Shown here one piece after another: positions 48,790-58,668 of a stretch of DNA of 64,000 bases. The DNA lies in assembly GCA_037952775.1 (NCBI GenBank), contig JBANAY010000003.1:32364001-32428000 (forward strand), given 5' to 3'. Positions within the stretch are counted from its first letter, which is position 1. The number at the start of each line of letters is the position of its first letter. A program made the translations under genes and the position numbers. Source of the stretch: Clonostachys chloroleuca. Taxonomy: Eukaryota; Ascomycota; Sordariomycetes; Hypocreales; Bionectriaceae. Below the pieces are notes generated by a model. The model was not told the origin of the DNA and did not search any database. It worked only from the letters and a program-made list of their open reading frames with translations.

Positions 48790-49396
48790 ATGGCTTCTTC
48801 TCAATTGAAGGCCGCCGGATCCCTTGCTCGCGGGCTGCGCGTGTCCCGCAGGGCTTTCAGCACCACCGCCCGCCAATTCGAGGCTGTGCCCGCCGCCGCA
48901 AAGACCACCTCCCCAGCTGTCGCCGATGAGTCCAAGCCTGTCGAGATCAGCCAGGCGCCCAATAGACTGGGTGTCTGGTCACGAAGCCAGAAGCCACGAT
49001 CACAAGCTATGACCGGGCCCCGTTTCGAACAGACCGACTTTTCCGTCCAGGTACGCGAAATCATGCCGAGGGGAAGAGGTGGAGGATGAGCTAACACCTT
49101 GAATAGCCTCAACCCAAGGCTGCCATCGAATTGATTCACAAGGAGCCTGTACGATGGACGCACGATCGAATTGTTGCCTGCGATGGCGGCGGCGGTCCTT
49201 CCGGACACCCCAGGATCTTCATCAACACCGACAAGGCTGAGATCGCCTCCTGCAACTACTGCGGCATCCCTTACGTGCGTACCACCGTTGGTCCCGTCAC
49301 CACGGAGTGTATATTTTGCTAAACAATGGACAGGCTAATGAGCACCACCGAAAGCACCTCGAGTCGCTACCTGAGACTGCCTACCCACTTGCATGA
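48790..49396 (+). CDS. NADH:ubiquinone oxidoreductase zinc-binding subunit (NDUFS6 type)
   Basis: This is an accessory subunit of mitochondrial complex I, needed for late assembly of the N module. Three exons, 48790-49050, 49107-49274 and 49334-49396, give 163 residues. The N-terminus is Ser/Arg/Ala-rich, with RRAFSTTARQF typical of a mitochondrial presequence. The zinc site is complete: CX8HX14CX2C, running from ACDGGGGPSGH to SCNYCGIPY. The tail ANEHHRKHLESLPETAYPLA comes from exon 3, after a GTGCGT donor and a GGACAG acceptor. Reading through instead of splicing would add nine residues and a premature stop. Confidence 0.92.
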
Positions 49397-50020
49397 ACGC
49401 CAATGAAATAGAAAGAGGAGCTGGATAGACAATGTTCATCGGAAGTCAGTGTACTGTTGGCTCGGCTAAAACCTGAATCAATTCCTTATATCGTTTAGAT
49501 ATCTGAGCAAGGAGTGTATAATTTTGCATCAATGAAAGCACTTTTCTGAAATCTGCCCGTGCATGCTGCTTGCTCCCTGGTCGTCACCATGGCAAACTGA
49601 GGGGGGCGCCTAAAAAAGCATATTGCTCTTTTACAGGGCGTTTGACACGATCAACAAGATTCCTGGTGTTTAGCGATCGGCAAATGCGCACTCGATTCAA
49701 GTTTTGGAGTCGAATTGATACTAATATTCTGGTATTGCTAATTGCTTGAACCTCATTTGCTTACCCAGAGGAGCCGCTTTACCTCCAAAATATAGAGATA
49801 GTCCATCTCGGCAGCTGTAGACCCACATTACGACATCATTGCTCCGCGCGCTGTGAAGATGCCTCAACAATCCCACACAATCTCTGTCGGCACGACTCTT
49901 CTCTTTACCATTTTTCTCTTCGTCGCCTTCTTCCCTGGTCTATTCCACTCCATCTGGACCATCCCTGCGTATATTCTTGCATTTGCAAAAGCTCCCTCCG
50001 AACCTGTCGCACCCACGACC
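49397..50020. other. Intergenic region and probable leader of the YjbQ-type gene
   Basis: This is about 620 bp. From 49859 a frame in phase with the next gene is open and encodes an apparent hydrophobic stretch, but the DNA is pyrimidine-rich (CTCTTCTCTTTACC), as in fungal leaders. I treat it as 5' UTR. Confidence 0.5.
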
Positions 50021-50697
50021 ATGACCTGGTTCCAGAAGCAGTTCAGCCTCCAGGCCAAGTCGCGCGGATCTTATTTGGTAACGGACCAAGTCCTACAGGC
50101 CTTACCCGAGATCAGGAGCTACAAGGTTGGACTGTTGAATCTTTTCATCCAGCATACGAGCGCCGCCTTGAGTTTGAATGAGAATTGTATATTATGTTTT
50201 CCGTCCTAAACTCATAGCAAAGCAAAGTTCTAATGTTATAATCTTAAAGTCGACGAGGATGTGAGGGCAGACATGAGCGACTCGCTGGACCGCATCGTCC
50301 CAGAGGCAGGCCCCAGAGGCGAAGCGCTGTATCGTCACGAGTAAGCCCTTCATTCCCACTATGCATCCGTTTTTCATAACTGATATATGGTCATTTAGCG
50401 CCGAGGGTCCTGACGATATGCCGGTACGTCTAGCTTCCGACTCCCTGCTTGAGAGGCCAATCTAACAGGACCTTGAATTAGGCCCATGTCAAATCTGCTC
50501 TGATCGGGGCCAGTGTAACAATTCCCATCAAGGATGGAAGATTGGTGAGCTTTCCTGTAAAATCTGTCATCCGACCATATAGCTAATCTAATCGAATCCA
50601 GGCAACTGGCACATGGCAAGGTATATACTATTTGGAATTCCGGGCACACAGGCAGAACCGTCGTATCGTGGCCACTATTCAAGGGGAAAAGGCGTAG
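50021..50697 (+). CDS. YjbQ/UPF0047 family protein (secondary thiamine-phosphate synthase-like)
   Basis: Small trimeric beta-rich protein family; the bacterial member YjbQ has weak thiamine-phosphate synthase activity and its physiological role is unclear. Five exons, 50021-50186, 50250-50340, 50399-50423, 50482-50544 and 50602-50697, give 146 residues, the usual family length. Signatures are MTWFQKQFSLQAKSRGSYLV, FIQHTSAALSLNEN, DVRADMSDSLD, YRHDAEGPDDMPAHVKS and the C-terminal GTWQGIYYLEFRAHRQNRR. The Met at 50021 is chosen because it matches the family start. An in-frame ATG at 49859 would add 54 residues with a hydrophobic segment. The gene converges on the CFIm25 gene with a 119-bp gap. 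Confidence 0.88.
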
Positions 50698-50816
50698 GAT
50701 CTAAATCGGCGCGGAAGTGAGGCTAGACAAGGAATGGGGCCGCAACCAGAGCAGCAAATATATTTTTTCAGCAACGCCAAACACCAACGCCTGGCCATCT
50801 CAGGTTCATAATCAAT

Positions 50817-51691
50817 TCAAGCTTGCACCCCGTTCTCTTCCTTCATGTCTGTGTCATCACCAGCCAGGACCTTGACTTTGGGTACGTATCCGTCGGGGGC
50901 GCCAGCACCCGGCGTGGAAGCAACAATGTTGTTGTTCTCGTCAACGAATTCAAAGTTGTAACGGCTGAGCAGATGGGGGATAGCGGAGAGCTGCGGTCCG
51001 TATCGCGCGGTATTGTCGTAGAGCTCAAAGAGCGGCACTGCAAGAAGCTTCATGTTTTTGGGCACGCTAAGCACCTCTGCATCGTTCATTGTCAGCGATC
51101 GGCTTCGCGAAGAGGGAGAACAGATGAGCAGTAGAGCTCTGGTGGAGACAGACTTGTCTTTGGTAGATGAATGAAATACGCCTTTTTGCACTCCTTTGGT
51201 CTCGTCACATGGGCGGGGACGAACGGGTACATGAAGGTCTCGAAATTTGGTCGCCACCACTGAGCGAGACATTCACCGACTTCCCAGTCGCCTGCTTCCT
51301 CGCCCTCTCCTAATCGGCCGACTGGGGCAAGCCTTTCATCGAGGCGAGACTTGAATCCTTTAATTTCATCATCTTCGGGTCGGAGGTAGTCTCCGGGGAG
51401 CTTGAAGAAGGCGTTGGCGATTTGTAGCATGAGGATGTGAGGGTGATTATGCTCGTGGCACACTAGAATACCCTCACAAGTACGTCGCATCCCATATTCA
51501 GCGTAATGTTCCTCCAGGCGCTTCAGTCGAGCGATTACGGATGGGTCTTCCTCTGGTTGGGTTTCTTTCACTCCGAAGGTATAGTTGGAGAGCGGATACA
51601 GGGTGACTTTCGGAGGCTGATTCGCATTGAAGGGCAGCGGGACAATCGGCTCATTGCCCGACTGGAGGGCATCCTTGGTGATTGTCGACAT
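50817..51691 (-). CDS. Cleavage factor Im 25-kDa subunit (CFIm25/NUDT21-like)
   Basis: Predicted nuclear pre-mRNA 3'-processing factor that binds UGUA elements and influences poly(A)-site choice. Two exons, 51154-51691 and 50817-51076, give 265 residues. Visible are the N-terminal TLYPLSNYTFGVKE, the central Nudix-fold region HILMLQIANAFFKLPGD and DDEIKGFKSRLDERL. Also visible are WWRPNFETFMYPFVPAHVTRPKECKKAYFIHLPKT, split over residues typical of this family, and LSVPKNMKLLAVPLFELYDN after the intron (donor GTCTGT, acceptor TGCAG). The Nudix box is degenerate, as in CFIm25, which binds RNA rather than hydrolysing nucleotides. The C-terminus has a fungal extension ending EENGVQA. Confidence 0.92.
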
Positions 51692-54138
51692 TTCGGTTTG
51701 TCAAGGGTTGCTTCCGATCCTGAAACTGTTGTTTGGGTTGGTTGGCTATTAAATTATTCGGTGACCTGAAAGGAATCGCATGAGCTTTAGCGCCCGAGCT
51801 ACGCGAGAAGCAACACTACAAGAATGGCAGAATCGGGTGCTGTGGAGCTCAATGCGGTAGGCGGTGTATTCGAGGTCAAGCTGAGCTTCGAGCTCTGACA
51901 ATTGTCTGCATTTCTTATTATCAGTGGTGCTTGTTCAACAAATACAACCCCGCAAGCCTGCAATGAGAAATTTGGGTTTGAACCACCCCAAGCGTGCACT
52001 TAGGACGTAAGGAAAATATCATAGATTCACTCTGTTGATCCTGCCGTCTATTCTCCGCCCCGCCCCTGCAACGTTTCGTTGCCTATTACATACTACTAAG
52101 GCAGCAGGTGCTTTAATTTGCCAGTGAGCATCCTCGTGATTCTTTCCTCCTGTTAACAGTTATACACTAAAAAAAGGGAGCGCATGCGAATAGCAACTTT
52201 CTTACTTACTGGTGAATCTAATGAGCGATGTGGTTGTCAGGAAATTGGGATCATAAAGACGTTTCGGAATTCTAACCTTCCAAGACAGGCCGCAACATAG
52301 TATAGAGACAATGGCTAAAATGTTCATAAACTTTCGAGATTAAGTATTATTAATATACAATCAGAAGTACTGTTGACTGAGAATATAAGTACTGTGTCAC
52401 CCATCACTCGTTTGTCTACATTGGTGGCTTTTGCAATCCCTGTTTCTCTGACAGCCACACAATACATGACGAACCACGTCAATAGCTGATCTTGTGCGGG
52501 ATTGGATTGATTATCATTACCACCTTAACTTCGGAGAGTCGCTTCCATTACGAGTGGCAAATGATTATTATGTGGCAATCTTCACCACAGACTTATTATT
52601 CCATCAGTATTTTTGGATATCCTCTGAGCGCGGCAAGCTCCGTGATGTTGAGCTGGTCGAATACCTACGTAAGCGGGGCAGAGGACCCAGAATCAGTTCA
52701 AAATGAATCAGATACTGATAACACCAATTGAGAAATGCATCACGGCATGTTGAAGATAAATGTTATTACATGGTGATAATGGAATTGACGTTCATTGAAT
52801 CCTTAGGATTAGGCCCCCTGTGTGCCAGCTGATAAAGTTCTCCCAGCAAATGCTAGGCAACCAGGCTGATTTAATGCTCGTGCTCAACATCATGGCAGGG
52901 GTGTTGGCCCTGGTCTGGTGTTCCACTTCTTTTACCCCCACGATGAGAGCGCATCCCACCGAACGCGGGGTCCCAAGTACACAGAGGTACAGAAAACCGT
53001 CGGCCGGACACCATGACGGGGTGCTTCTCTCGAGGTATTCACCTGGTAGGTGCTGATGAGGTGCTCGAAGCCCAGGGAGTTCTTCATCGACGCTTATACT
53101 GATAAAAGGAGGGAAACAGAATGAGAAATCAAGTGGAAGCTGGAGGGAACAGCAAGTTTGAATCTAGACTGAGTCTATTTATCTGTCAACTACTACTGCT
53201 TAACGAGTTGGGAAATATTACTACTCGAAATGCCAACCGATAGTAGGTACTTGGACATCCGATGGAGAAAGCAGCATATATTAAGATCGGATCAATGTGG
53301 CAAGTTTCTTCCTTCAGTACCAGGAGGCCAGTGAGTTGTACCTGCTACTTCCAACTTTGTTCGTGACCAGAGAGCCCTTAAAATAACTTGATCACGAAAC
53401 GTAGACGGCCTGGGGATCGAGCGAGTGCATTCCAGCCACCCTCCATTTCTTACCTTATGCAGAGCTAAACTAAATATTGGCTTTGCGCTCTTAGCAAGCT
53501 TATTTGCGGAAGACTGAGGTCGACAAGACTCATTTGAAGCTTTCCAATATATTGACGGGGATGTATGTCCGCCACGATCAAGTTGATATGTGAGAGAGCG
53601 AGCTCGGAGATTAATTTCTTACGCTCGATTCATCGGTGTTCGAATCTTACCAACTCTTCTGGTCAACATTCAATGGCAAGTACAGGTACGGCGCAGTACT
53701 TCGGCGCCTCGTCGTGCACGGGCCACACCAGGCCGGATCACTGAGGCCACAAGCAGCCTCCAGCCTCCAGATAATAATTACCTGCCCTGTTTGCACTGTT
53801 TGCCCTCTCCCCGCTCGCATCACTCGCCTGCGCTGCCGATTACTGGCCGTAGCGTGATAATAAATGGCCCGGGTACACTATCGTGTGGATGATTAGTAGT
53901 GCCTTGCCGGTACCGTTAGCACCAAAGTATTTTAACCCATGTACCATGACATCTGGAAAAATCGCACTTGAGAAAGGCGGCGAAAACCACCTTCGTAGAT
54001 AGGCGCCAATTGTCCCGCCCATCTCCCATTTTCCCTCTCAGCTTGCCCCGAGGCGTGCGCCATGCTGAGCCCAACTGCAAGGAGGCTGCTCATACCGTTT
54101 GCGGGAATTCCTATCACATCTTGATCGGTATCGGCGCA
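51692..54138. other. Intergenic region of 2.4 kb
   Basis: It holds the promoter of the CFIm25 gene on the left and the leader of the next gene on the right. A 24-codon open frame at 51824-51898 (+) has a coding-like pattern but no identifiable continuation. No RNA gene or repeat was recognised. Sequence around 52200-53600 is relatively AT-rich and featureless. Confidence 0.45.
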
Positions 54139-56025
54139 ATGGAGCCAACTCGGGAGCGCTTGGTTCAGAGCCTCGAGCTCAAGCTAGGCGATCTCGAGCA
54201 CAAGGTTCAGGCCTACCGCCACGAACTGGTTGTCGAATTTCAGCGCTACTACGACCAGACGCTCAACGATGCCACGCCCGCTATCGCCGACGAGGTCGAG
54301 CGCTCAATCCAAGCATCGCTGAGTGACAGGTATCCAGCTCTCAGCCCAGAGCTCAAGCTTGCTGGTTTTCGTCCTGCTCACGCTCACCAGGCTGACTCAC
54401 CTGGGCGATCATCTCTTTCCGGCCGGCCTTCTCCGCCACCCGCCGTATTCGGCCCTCCCGTAGCCGCGGACAATTCCCATGATCGAGAGCACGAGTTCCC
54501 GGGACTGTTTACTCCCTTTTTCCTCCCTTTGTTGGAGAGCTCACCTCCCGTTCCCAGCTCGCTGCCAGCAATTCAATCGCTGCCTATGCCAATGGTAGAA
54601 GGCAGTGGAATGGGCAATGACGCTGGAGCGCCCAGTTCAGCTGATCAGCAGAAAGGGATCCAAGACATGGAGGGGCCCAGCGAGACCGGGGGCCACGCGC
54701 AAGGCACGTCACAGGCACAGGCACAGGCACCGTCCGAGTCATCAGCGCAGGCAGCCTCGCAGTCCGCCGAAAGGCGACCAAGCAATGGTCGACGTGCCAC
54801 CGATGACACACCACTCTCTCCAGGATCTGATAAAAGCGAAACCAAAACACCACGAAGCGCCCTACGCCGGTCATCTATTTTGTCCAAGCAGTCTCAGCCA
54901 AGTCCTCGCCGAGTTCGCTTCGAATTTCAGGGCGCTGAGGTTCTACCCACTGCTTCACCGCAAACCGGTGATCCTTTTCTCCCACGACAGACTGCTCCCG
55001 GCGCATCGGACGACACGCGATCCTCTGACGAGATCTTGGGCGACGGCATTGGAGAAGACGACTCTTCCTTCAACATAGGACTCCCACCGCGCAAGATATC
55101 TTCCTCGGATGCCCTGAGGGCTCTATCACGGGCGCCCTTGGACGAGGGCACTGTTTGGACTGTTGTCAACCCAACCGCATCTGACGAGAACACTTCAAAT
55201 TCTTCAAGCCCGCTATCGGCTGCCCCAACCACTACTGCGCCTGTCCCAAGTGTGACAGCTGAAGCGACGATGGCGGCAGCAAATTCTGCGGCGGCCAAGG
55301 CTATCGCACTACCAACGACGACAAAGGCCCCCGAGACAAATCATAGCATTACTACAACTAATCATTTGGAAGGTATCAACCAGGGGGCTGAGAGTGAAGA
55401 CTCTTCCGACGAAGAATTCCTATCAATGGGCCAATCTCGCTCATCAATAAGTGAAAGGCCGAAGGAGACAAATGTGAAGGAGGCGCCAAAAGAGAATGGG
55501 GAGAGACTGGAGCTCATCAGCCCGCTGCCCACGAACGAACCCAGCTCCACGACCAAGGCTGTTGAGGACAAAGATCTATATTCTCCAGACGAATTTGAGT
55601 CTGATGAGATGTTTCATTTCGAAACTGGTGGCCTGAGTGCGCCTCCACGACCACGACAGCCAAGACCACCCAAACCTGAGTCTCCCGAACAGTCACCACC
55701 CCCTTCTCCTCGCAACAGATACAACGATATCTCCGAGCCATCACCTTACAGTAAATCGCCTGCCGTTGCGATTTCAAGACCATCTGGCCCAATTACACCT
55801 ACCTCAGCAAAATTCGCTGTTGGGTCCTTGGGATCATACAAGGGACGCCCTGTGGTGATGCCAATTGTGAAAGATCCAGATTTGCATGCTCAAGTTGCTT
55901 CGCTTGGGAATTTCAATACATTCGTTGGGGGGCTGGATGGACGCACCGGAGTTGACGAAGGTGACCTGAACAGCTTTCGGGCCAGTTTAGCCCAAGGCGA
56001 CTTCTCCGGAACCCCCGCAGTCTGA
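54139..56025 (+). CDS. Unrecognised Ser/Pro-rich protein with RVxF motif
   Basis: A single-exon frame of 628 residues. The start MEPTRERLVQSLELKLGDLE is chosen because it begins the first ordered segment; 57 further upstream in-frame codons look like leader. Residues 1 to about 75 look helical or coiled-coil. The middle is low-complexity, rich in Ser, Pro and Gln, with QAQAQA and GSDKSETKTPRS stretches. RRVRFEF at 257-263 fits the RVxF docking consensus for protein phosphatase 1. The last about 60 residues (SYKGRPVVMPIVKDPDLHAQ to FSGTPAV) look ordered again. No catalytic motif was seen. A PP1-regulatory or cortical scaffold role is a guess only. The coding frame and its length are secure. 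Confidence 0.8.
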   Translation: MEPTRERLVQSLELKLGDLEHKVQAYRHELVVEFQRYYDQTLNDATPAIADEVERSIQASLSDRYPALSPELKLAGFRPAHAHQADSPGRSSLSGRPSPPPAVFGPPVAADNSHDREHEFPGLFTPFFLPLLESSPPVPSSLPAIQSLPMPMVEGSGMGNDAGAPSSADQQKGIQDMEGPSETGGHAQGTSQAQAQAPSESSAQAASQSAERRPSNGRRATDDTPLSPGSDKSETKTPRSALRRSSILSKQSQPSPRRVRFEFQGAEVLPTASPQTGDPFLPRQTAPGASDDTRSSDEILGDGIGEDDSSFNIGLPPRKISSSDALRALSRAPLDEGTVWTVVNPTASDENTSNSSSPLSAAPTTTAPVPSVTAEATMAAANSAAAKAIALPTTTKAPETNHSITTTNHLEGINQGAESEDSSDEEFLSMGQSRSSISERPKETNVKEAPKENGERLELISPLPTNEPSSTTKAVEDKDLYSPDEFESDEMFHFETGGLSAPPRPRQPRPPKPESPEQSPPPSPRNRYNDISEPSPYSKSPAVAISRPSGPITPTSAKFAVGSLGSYKGRPVVMPIVKDPDLHAQVASLGNFNTFVGGLDGRTGVDEGDLNSFRASLAQGDFSGTPAV

Positions 56026-56741
56026 CTGAGAGAATGATGATGGAGGAAGCACGTGGCGATCGAAACACCCGGGTTTGAAGTGGGTGAGAGGATTTTTCTT
56101 GATTTACTTTCAACAATATCTTTCAAATCATGGTGGTGTTCTTTTTCATGGGTGGGCTTCCGGTTTCGGGGTTTACTGGTGTGTATGTGACGAATCCGAT
56201 ATGGAATGCATTCTGGCGGCGTTTTTGTTTGCACCTGGGGTGGGTGGGCAGGCATTTAGCAAGGCATAAGGCTACTTGGTCATGATTTTCCAAGCCCTTG
56301 GGGAGGGGCCACGGCTACTGGAGTAGAAATGTTGTATTTCATTCTGTATTAGTCTGTACACGAGCTTCAGATTCTCAGTGGCTCAAAAAGCTTGTGACTG
56401 TGATGTACAGTACACGTGCAAGCCTACGCAGCATTTCTCCGTGTAAAATATATTGCGTTGTTGCATACGCATGTACTGTTCATAGAGCCCCACGACTTCA
56501 CCAATTGAATCCTGATTATACTTATAGAACATCTAGTTCCGTAGGAATGTTGTCAGGCAATCCGTCATAGTTTTCATCAGTCTCCGAGAGGCGGGTCCAC
56601 CAATCCGGAGGGCGGGTATTAGTCATCCATCCTGAAGAAATGGGCGTAATTGAAGTCTTATGACGGAACATCAGGCTATCGTTCAACAGCAATTCAAGAC
56701 AGACAAAACCTACGATTGGAATATCGGAAGACTCTTGCAAA
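56026..56741. other. Intergenic region upstream of pet100
   Basis: This is about 0.7 kb containing the 3' flank of the Ser/Pro-rich protein gene and the promoter of pet100. No further gene was seen. Confidence 0.5.
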
Positions 56742-57085
56742 ATGAGCAAATTCGGTCTTGAACTTTTCAAGGTATTTAAACGCAATCTGCATCCTTACGC
56801 AAATCATTGCTGCTGACCACAATGCATTAGTTCGGCACATACCTCTCGTTCCCCATTGGGATCATGTACTATTTCGGAACGAATATCGAGGAGCGCTTCG
56901 CCGTCCCTGGCTTTTGGCCATCTGCCGAGCAGTCGAACACTATTCCAAAGGACCGCGATGAAATCAAGGCCGAGTACGACCGAATTGTTGCACGACAGAG
57001 AATCAAACAGGCCCAACTTCACGAGCAGAGGGAGCGCGAAGCAGCGCTGCAAGCCCAGACTCAGCACGACGAGAATTCTCACTAG
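56742..57085 (+). CDS. pet100: Pet100-like cytochrome c oxidase assembly factor
   Basis: Small inner-mitochondrial-membrane protein required for assembly of complex IV. Two exons, 56742-56771 (MSKFGLELFK) and 56831-57085, give 94 residues. The single membrane segment FGTYLSFPIGIMYYFGTN is followed by ERFAVPGFWPSAEQSN, the conserved Pet100 block. A charged helical tail comes next (KAEYDRIVARQRIKQAQLHE). The intron has donor GTATTT and acceptor CATTAG. It converges on the TACO1-type gene with 186 bp between stop codons. Confidence 0.88.
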
Positions 57086-57271
57086 TCAGTGTATCGGTTG
57101 GACATGAAAACCAAGTAACTGGCTTTGCCCGTCAATGACCATGGCGTGAGCAGCTTAATCAGACCCAATGAGGTTGGGATGGCGTTTTGATTCGGTTTCG
57201 GATGCCCTCGGTCATGAAAACTACTGTATCTATTTATGTTGTACACTATGAATCACGGTGCTCTACGCTAC

Positions 57272-58248
57272 CTAAATGTCTAAATACCCGTTTACTTTTT
57301 CCCAGACTTCATCCGAGAGGGATCCTTGACGAACATTGACGTATATGGCCTTGACTTCAGGAAATTCCTTAAAGCCTAATAGCAGGTCGCCCAAGTTTAA
57401 AGCCGTCGCAGACGACTCCATATCGACCATGGTATCCTCATTAGGTGCCCAAATGATATCAGACTCCATCAATTCAAGGCCAAACTTGCGCGAGAGAACC
57501 TCAGTAACCGATGTGAGCATGGCGGGCTCCGTCCAAGTCACGAACCCACCCTCTGGGAGCTCTTCGATGTCCTCGACTCCTTCGTGCTCGATCGCTTCCT
57601 CGAAAACTTCCGACAGCGTCGGCCCACCTTCCTTTGCCTTGAAAATCGTACGACCTCGTTTTGTGAAGTAGAATGCAGATGCACTCGCAACTGCTCCGCA
57701 TCTCTTCGCCACCAGCTTCAGGTCGCTTATTGTGCGTATCTTGTTATCCGTCTCGGCCTCGGCAATGATGGCGATGTTCGGTGCGATGAGCGCTTCGAGC
57801 GTCATGGGCTCGAGCTGGGTGCCTGATGTTGACCGGCCTTGTCCCCTGGCTACGGCGCCCTCAATGATCGACTTTGGAACACTCGCTAATACCCCAATGG
57901 TTAGAGGATATTGCACATGATTGCGCTGGATTGCTTACCCTTTGTTGCAGCCGCGATCGCCCCAGCTAATTGCGGATTGAACTGCAAGTTCTCGCCATAC
58001 ATCCTCGAGTACATAGTAATGACCTTGACGAAATTTGTCCGATCGATCATCTTCTTCTTATCAGCGACAGCCTTGATATGCTTTGTCTTGGACCACTTGT
58101 TGTGCCCTGCTTCTAAACGAGCCGTTGTCGCAAAAGATCGTTCTAGACATCGTCGGCAGATTGAAGTCTGAATTGGGGCTGCATCCCAGAGGATGGGTTT
58201 CTGCTGGATAGTTGCTAGACGCCGCAGCGTCTGCCTCTGAAGGATCAT
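57272..58248 (-). CDS. TACO1/YebC-family mitochondrial translational activator
   Basis: YebC/PmpR-family protein. The mammalian member TACO1 activates COX1 synthesis, and yeast Dpc29 is the related mitochondrial factor. Two exons, 57939-58248 and 57272-57885, give 307 residues. The N-terminus is basic with RRCLERSFATTARLEA, a likely presequence. The family start signature GHNKWSKTKHIKAVADKKK follows at about residue 48, then SIIEGAVARGQGRS. Later blocks (VFEEAIEHEGVEDIEEL, KFGLELMESDIIWAPNE) fit domains 2 and 3. The intron has donor GTAAGC and acceptor TATTAG. Confidence 0.91.
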
Positions 58249-58668
58249 CGGCTGTTCGGCCGCTTCAAGCGATCTGGTGGCAGGATAGAGAGTTGTCTAA
58301 GCTTCGAGGAGCTTGAGCTAGCATCTCATACTGATGGGTTGCCTGCACTCAGTGATTTTCGCCAAGTTCCCAAACCCGCTGTGGTCCGTGCTAAACTCCA
58401 GCGGCTTTGCGCTGGGGTGTCCTGCTAATGCCCGGCTCCTACGTGACATTGACGGCGCTAATAGTCGACACCGGTATTTTATAGGAGAGACGGCACGCCT
58501 CCGCCGATAATTGGGCACCCCCCTACACAGTACAGCAGGCGCCATCTTCAAAGGGCGGAGCTGTCCAGTTCGCAACTACACACACACGACACCCGTAATA
58601 CACGAGAACCACGAAGTACATAGGTGCCGGCACCAAAGAAAAGTCACCCGATCCCGATATCGAATGCC
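58249..58668. promoter_or_regulatory. Divergent promoter (TACO1/laa1)
   Basis: This is the 420-bp shared upstream region between the start codons of the TACO1-type gene (-) and the Laa1-type gene (+). No specific factor site was recognised. Confidence 0.45.

Noticed and set aside
49275..49322. Read-through C-terminus and stop of the NDUFS6-type protein
   Set aside because: The GTGCGT donor and GGACAG acceptor restore the conserved tail in exon 3; the unspliced end is not family-like.
53968..54138. 57-residue upstream extension of the Ser/Pro-rich protein
   Set aside because: Looks like translated leader; the ordered helical segment begins at 54139.
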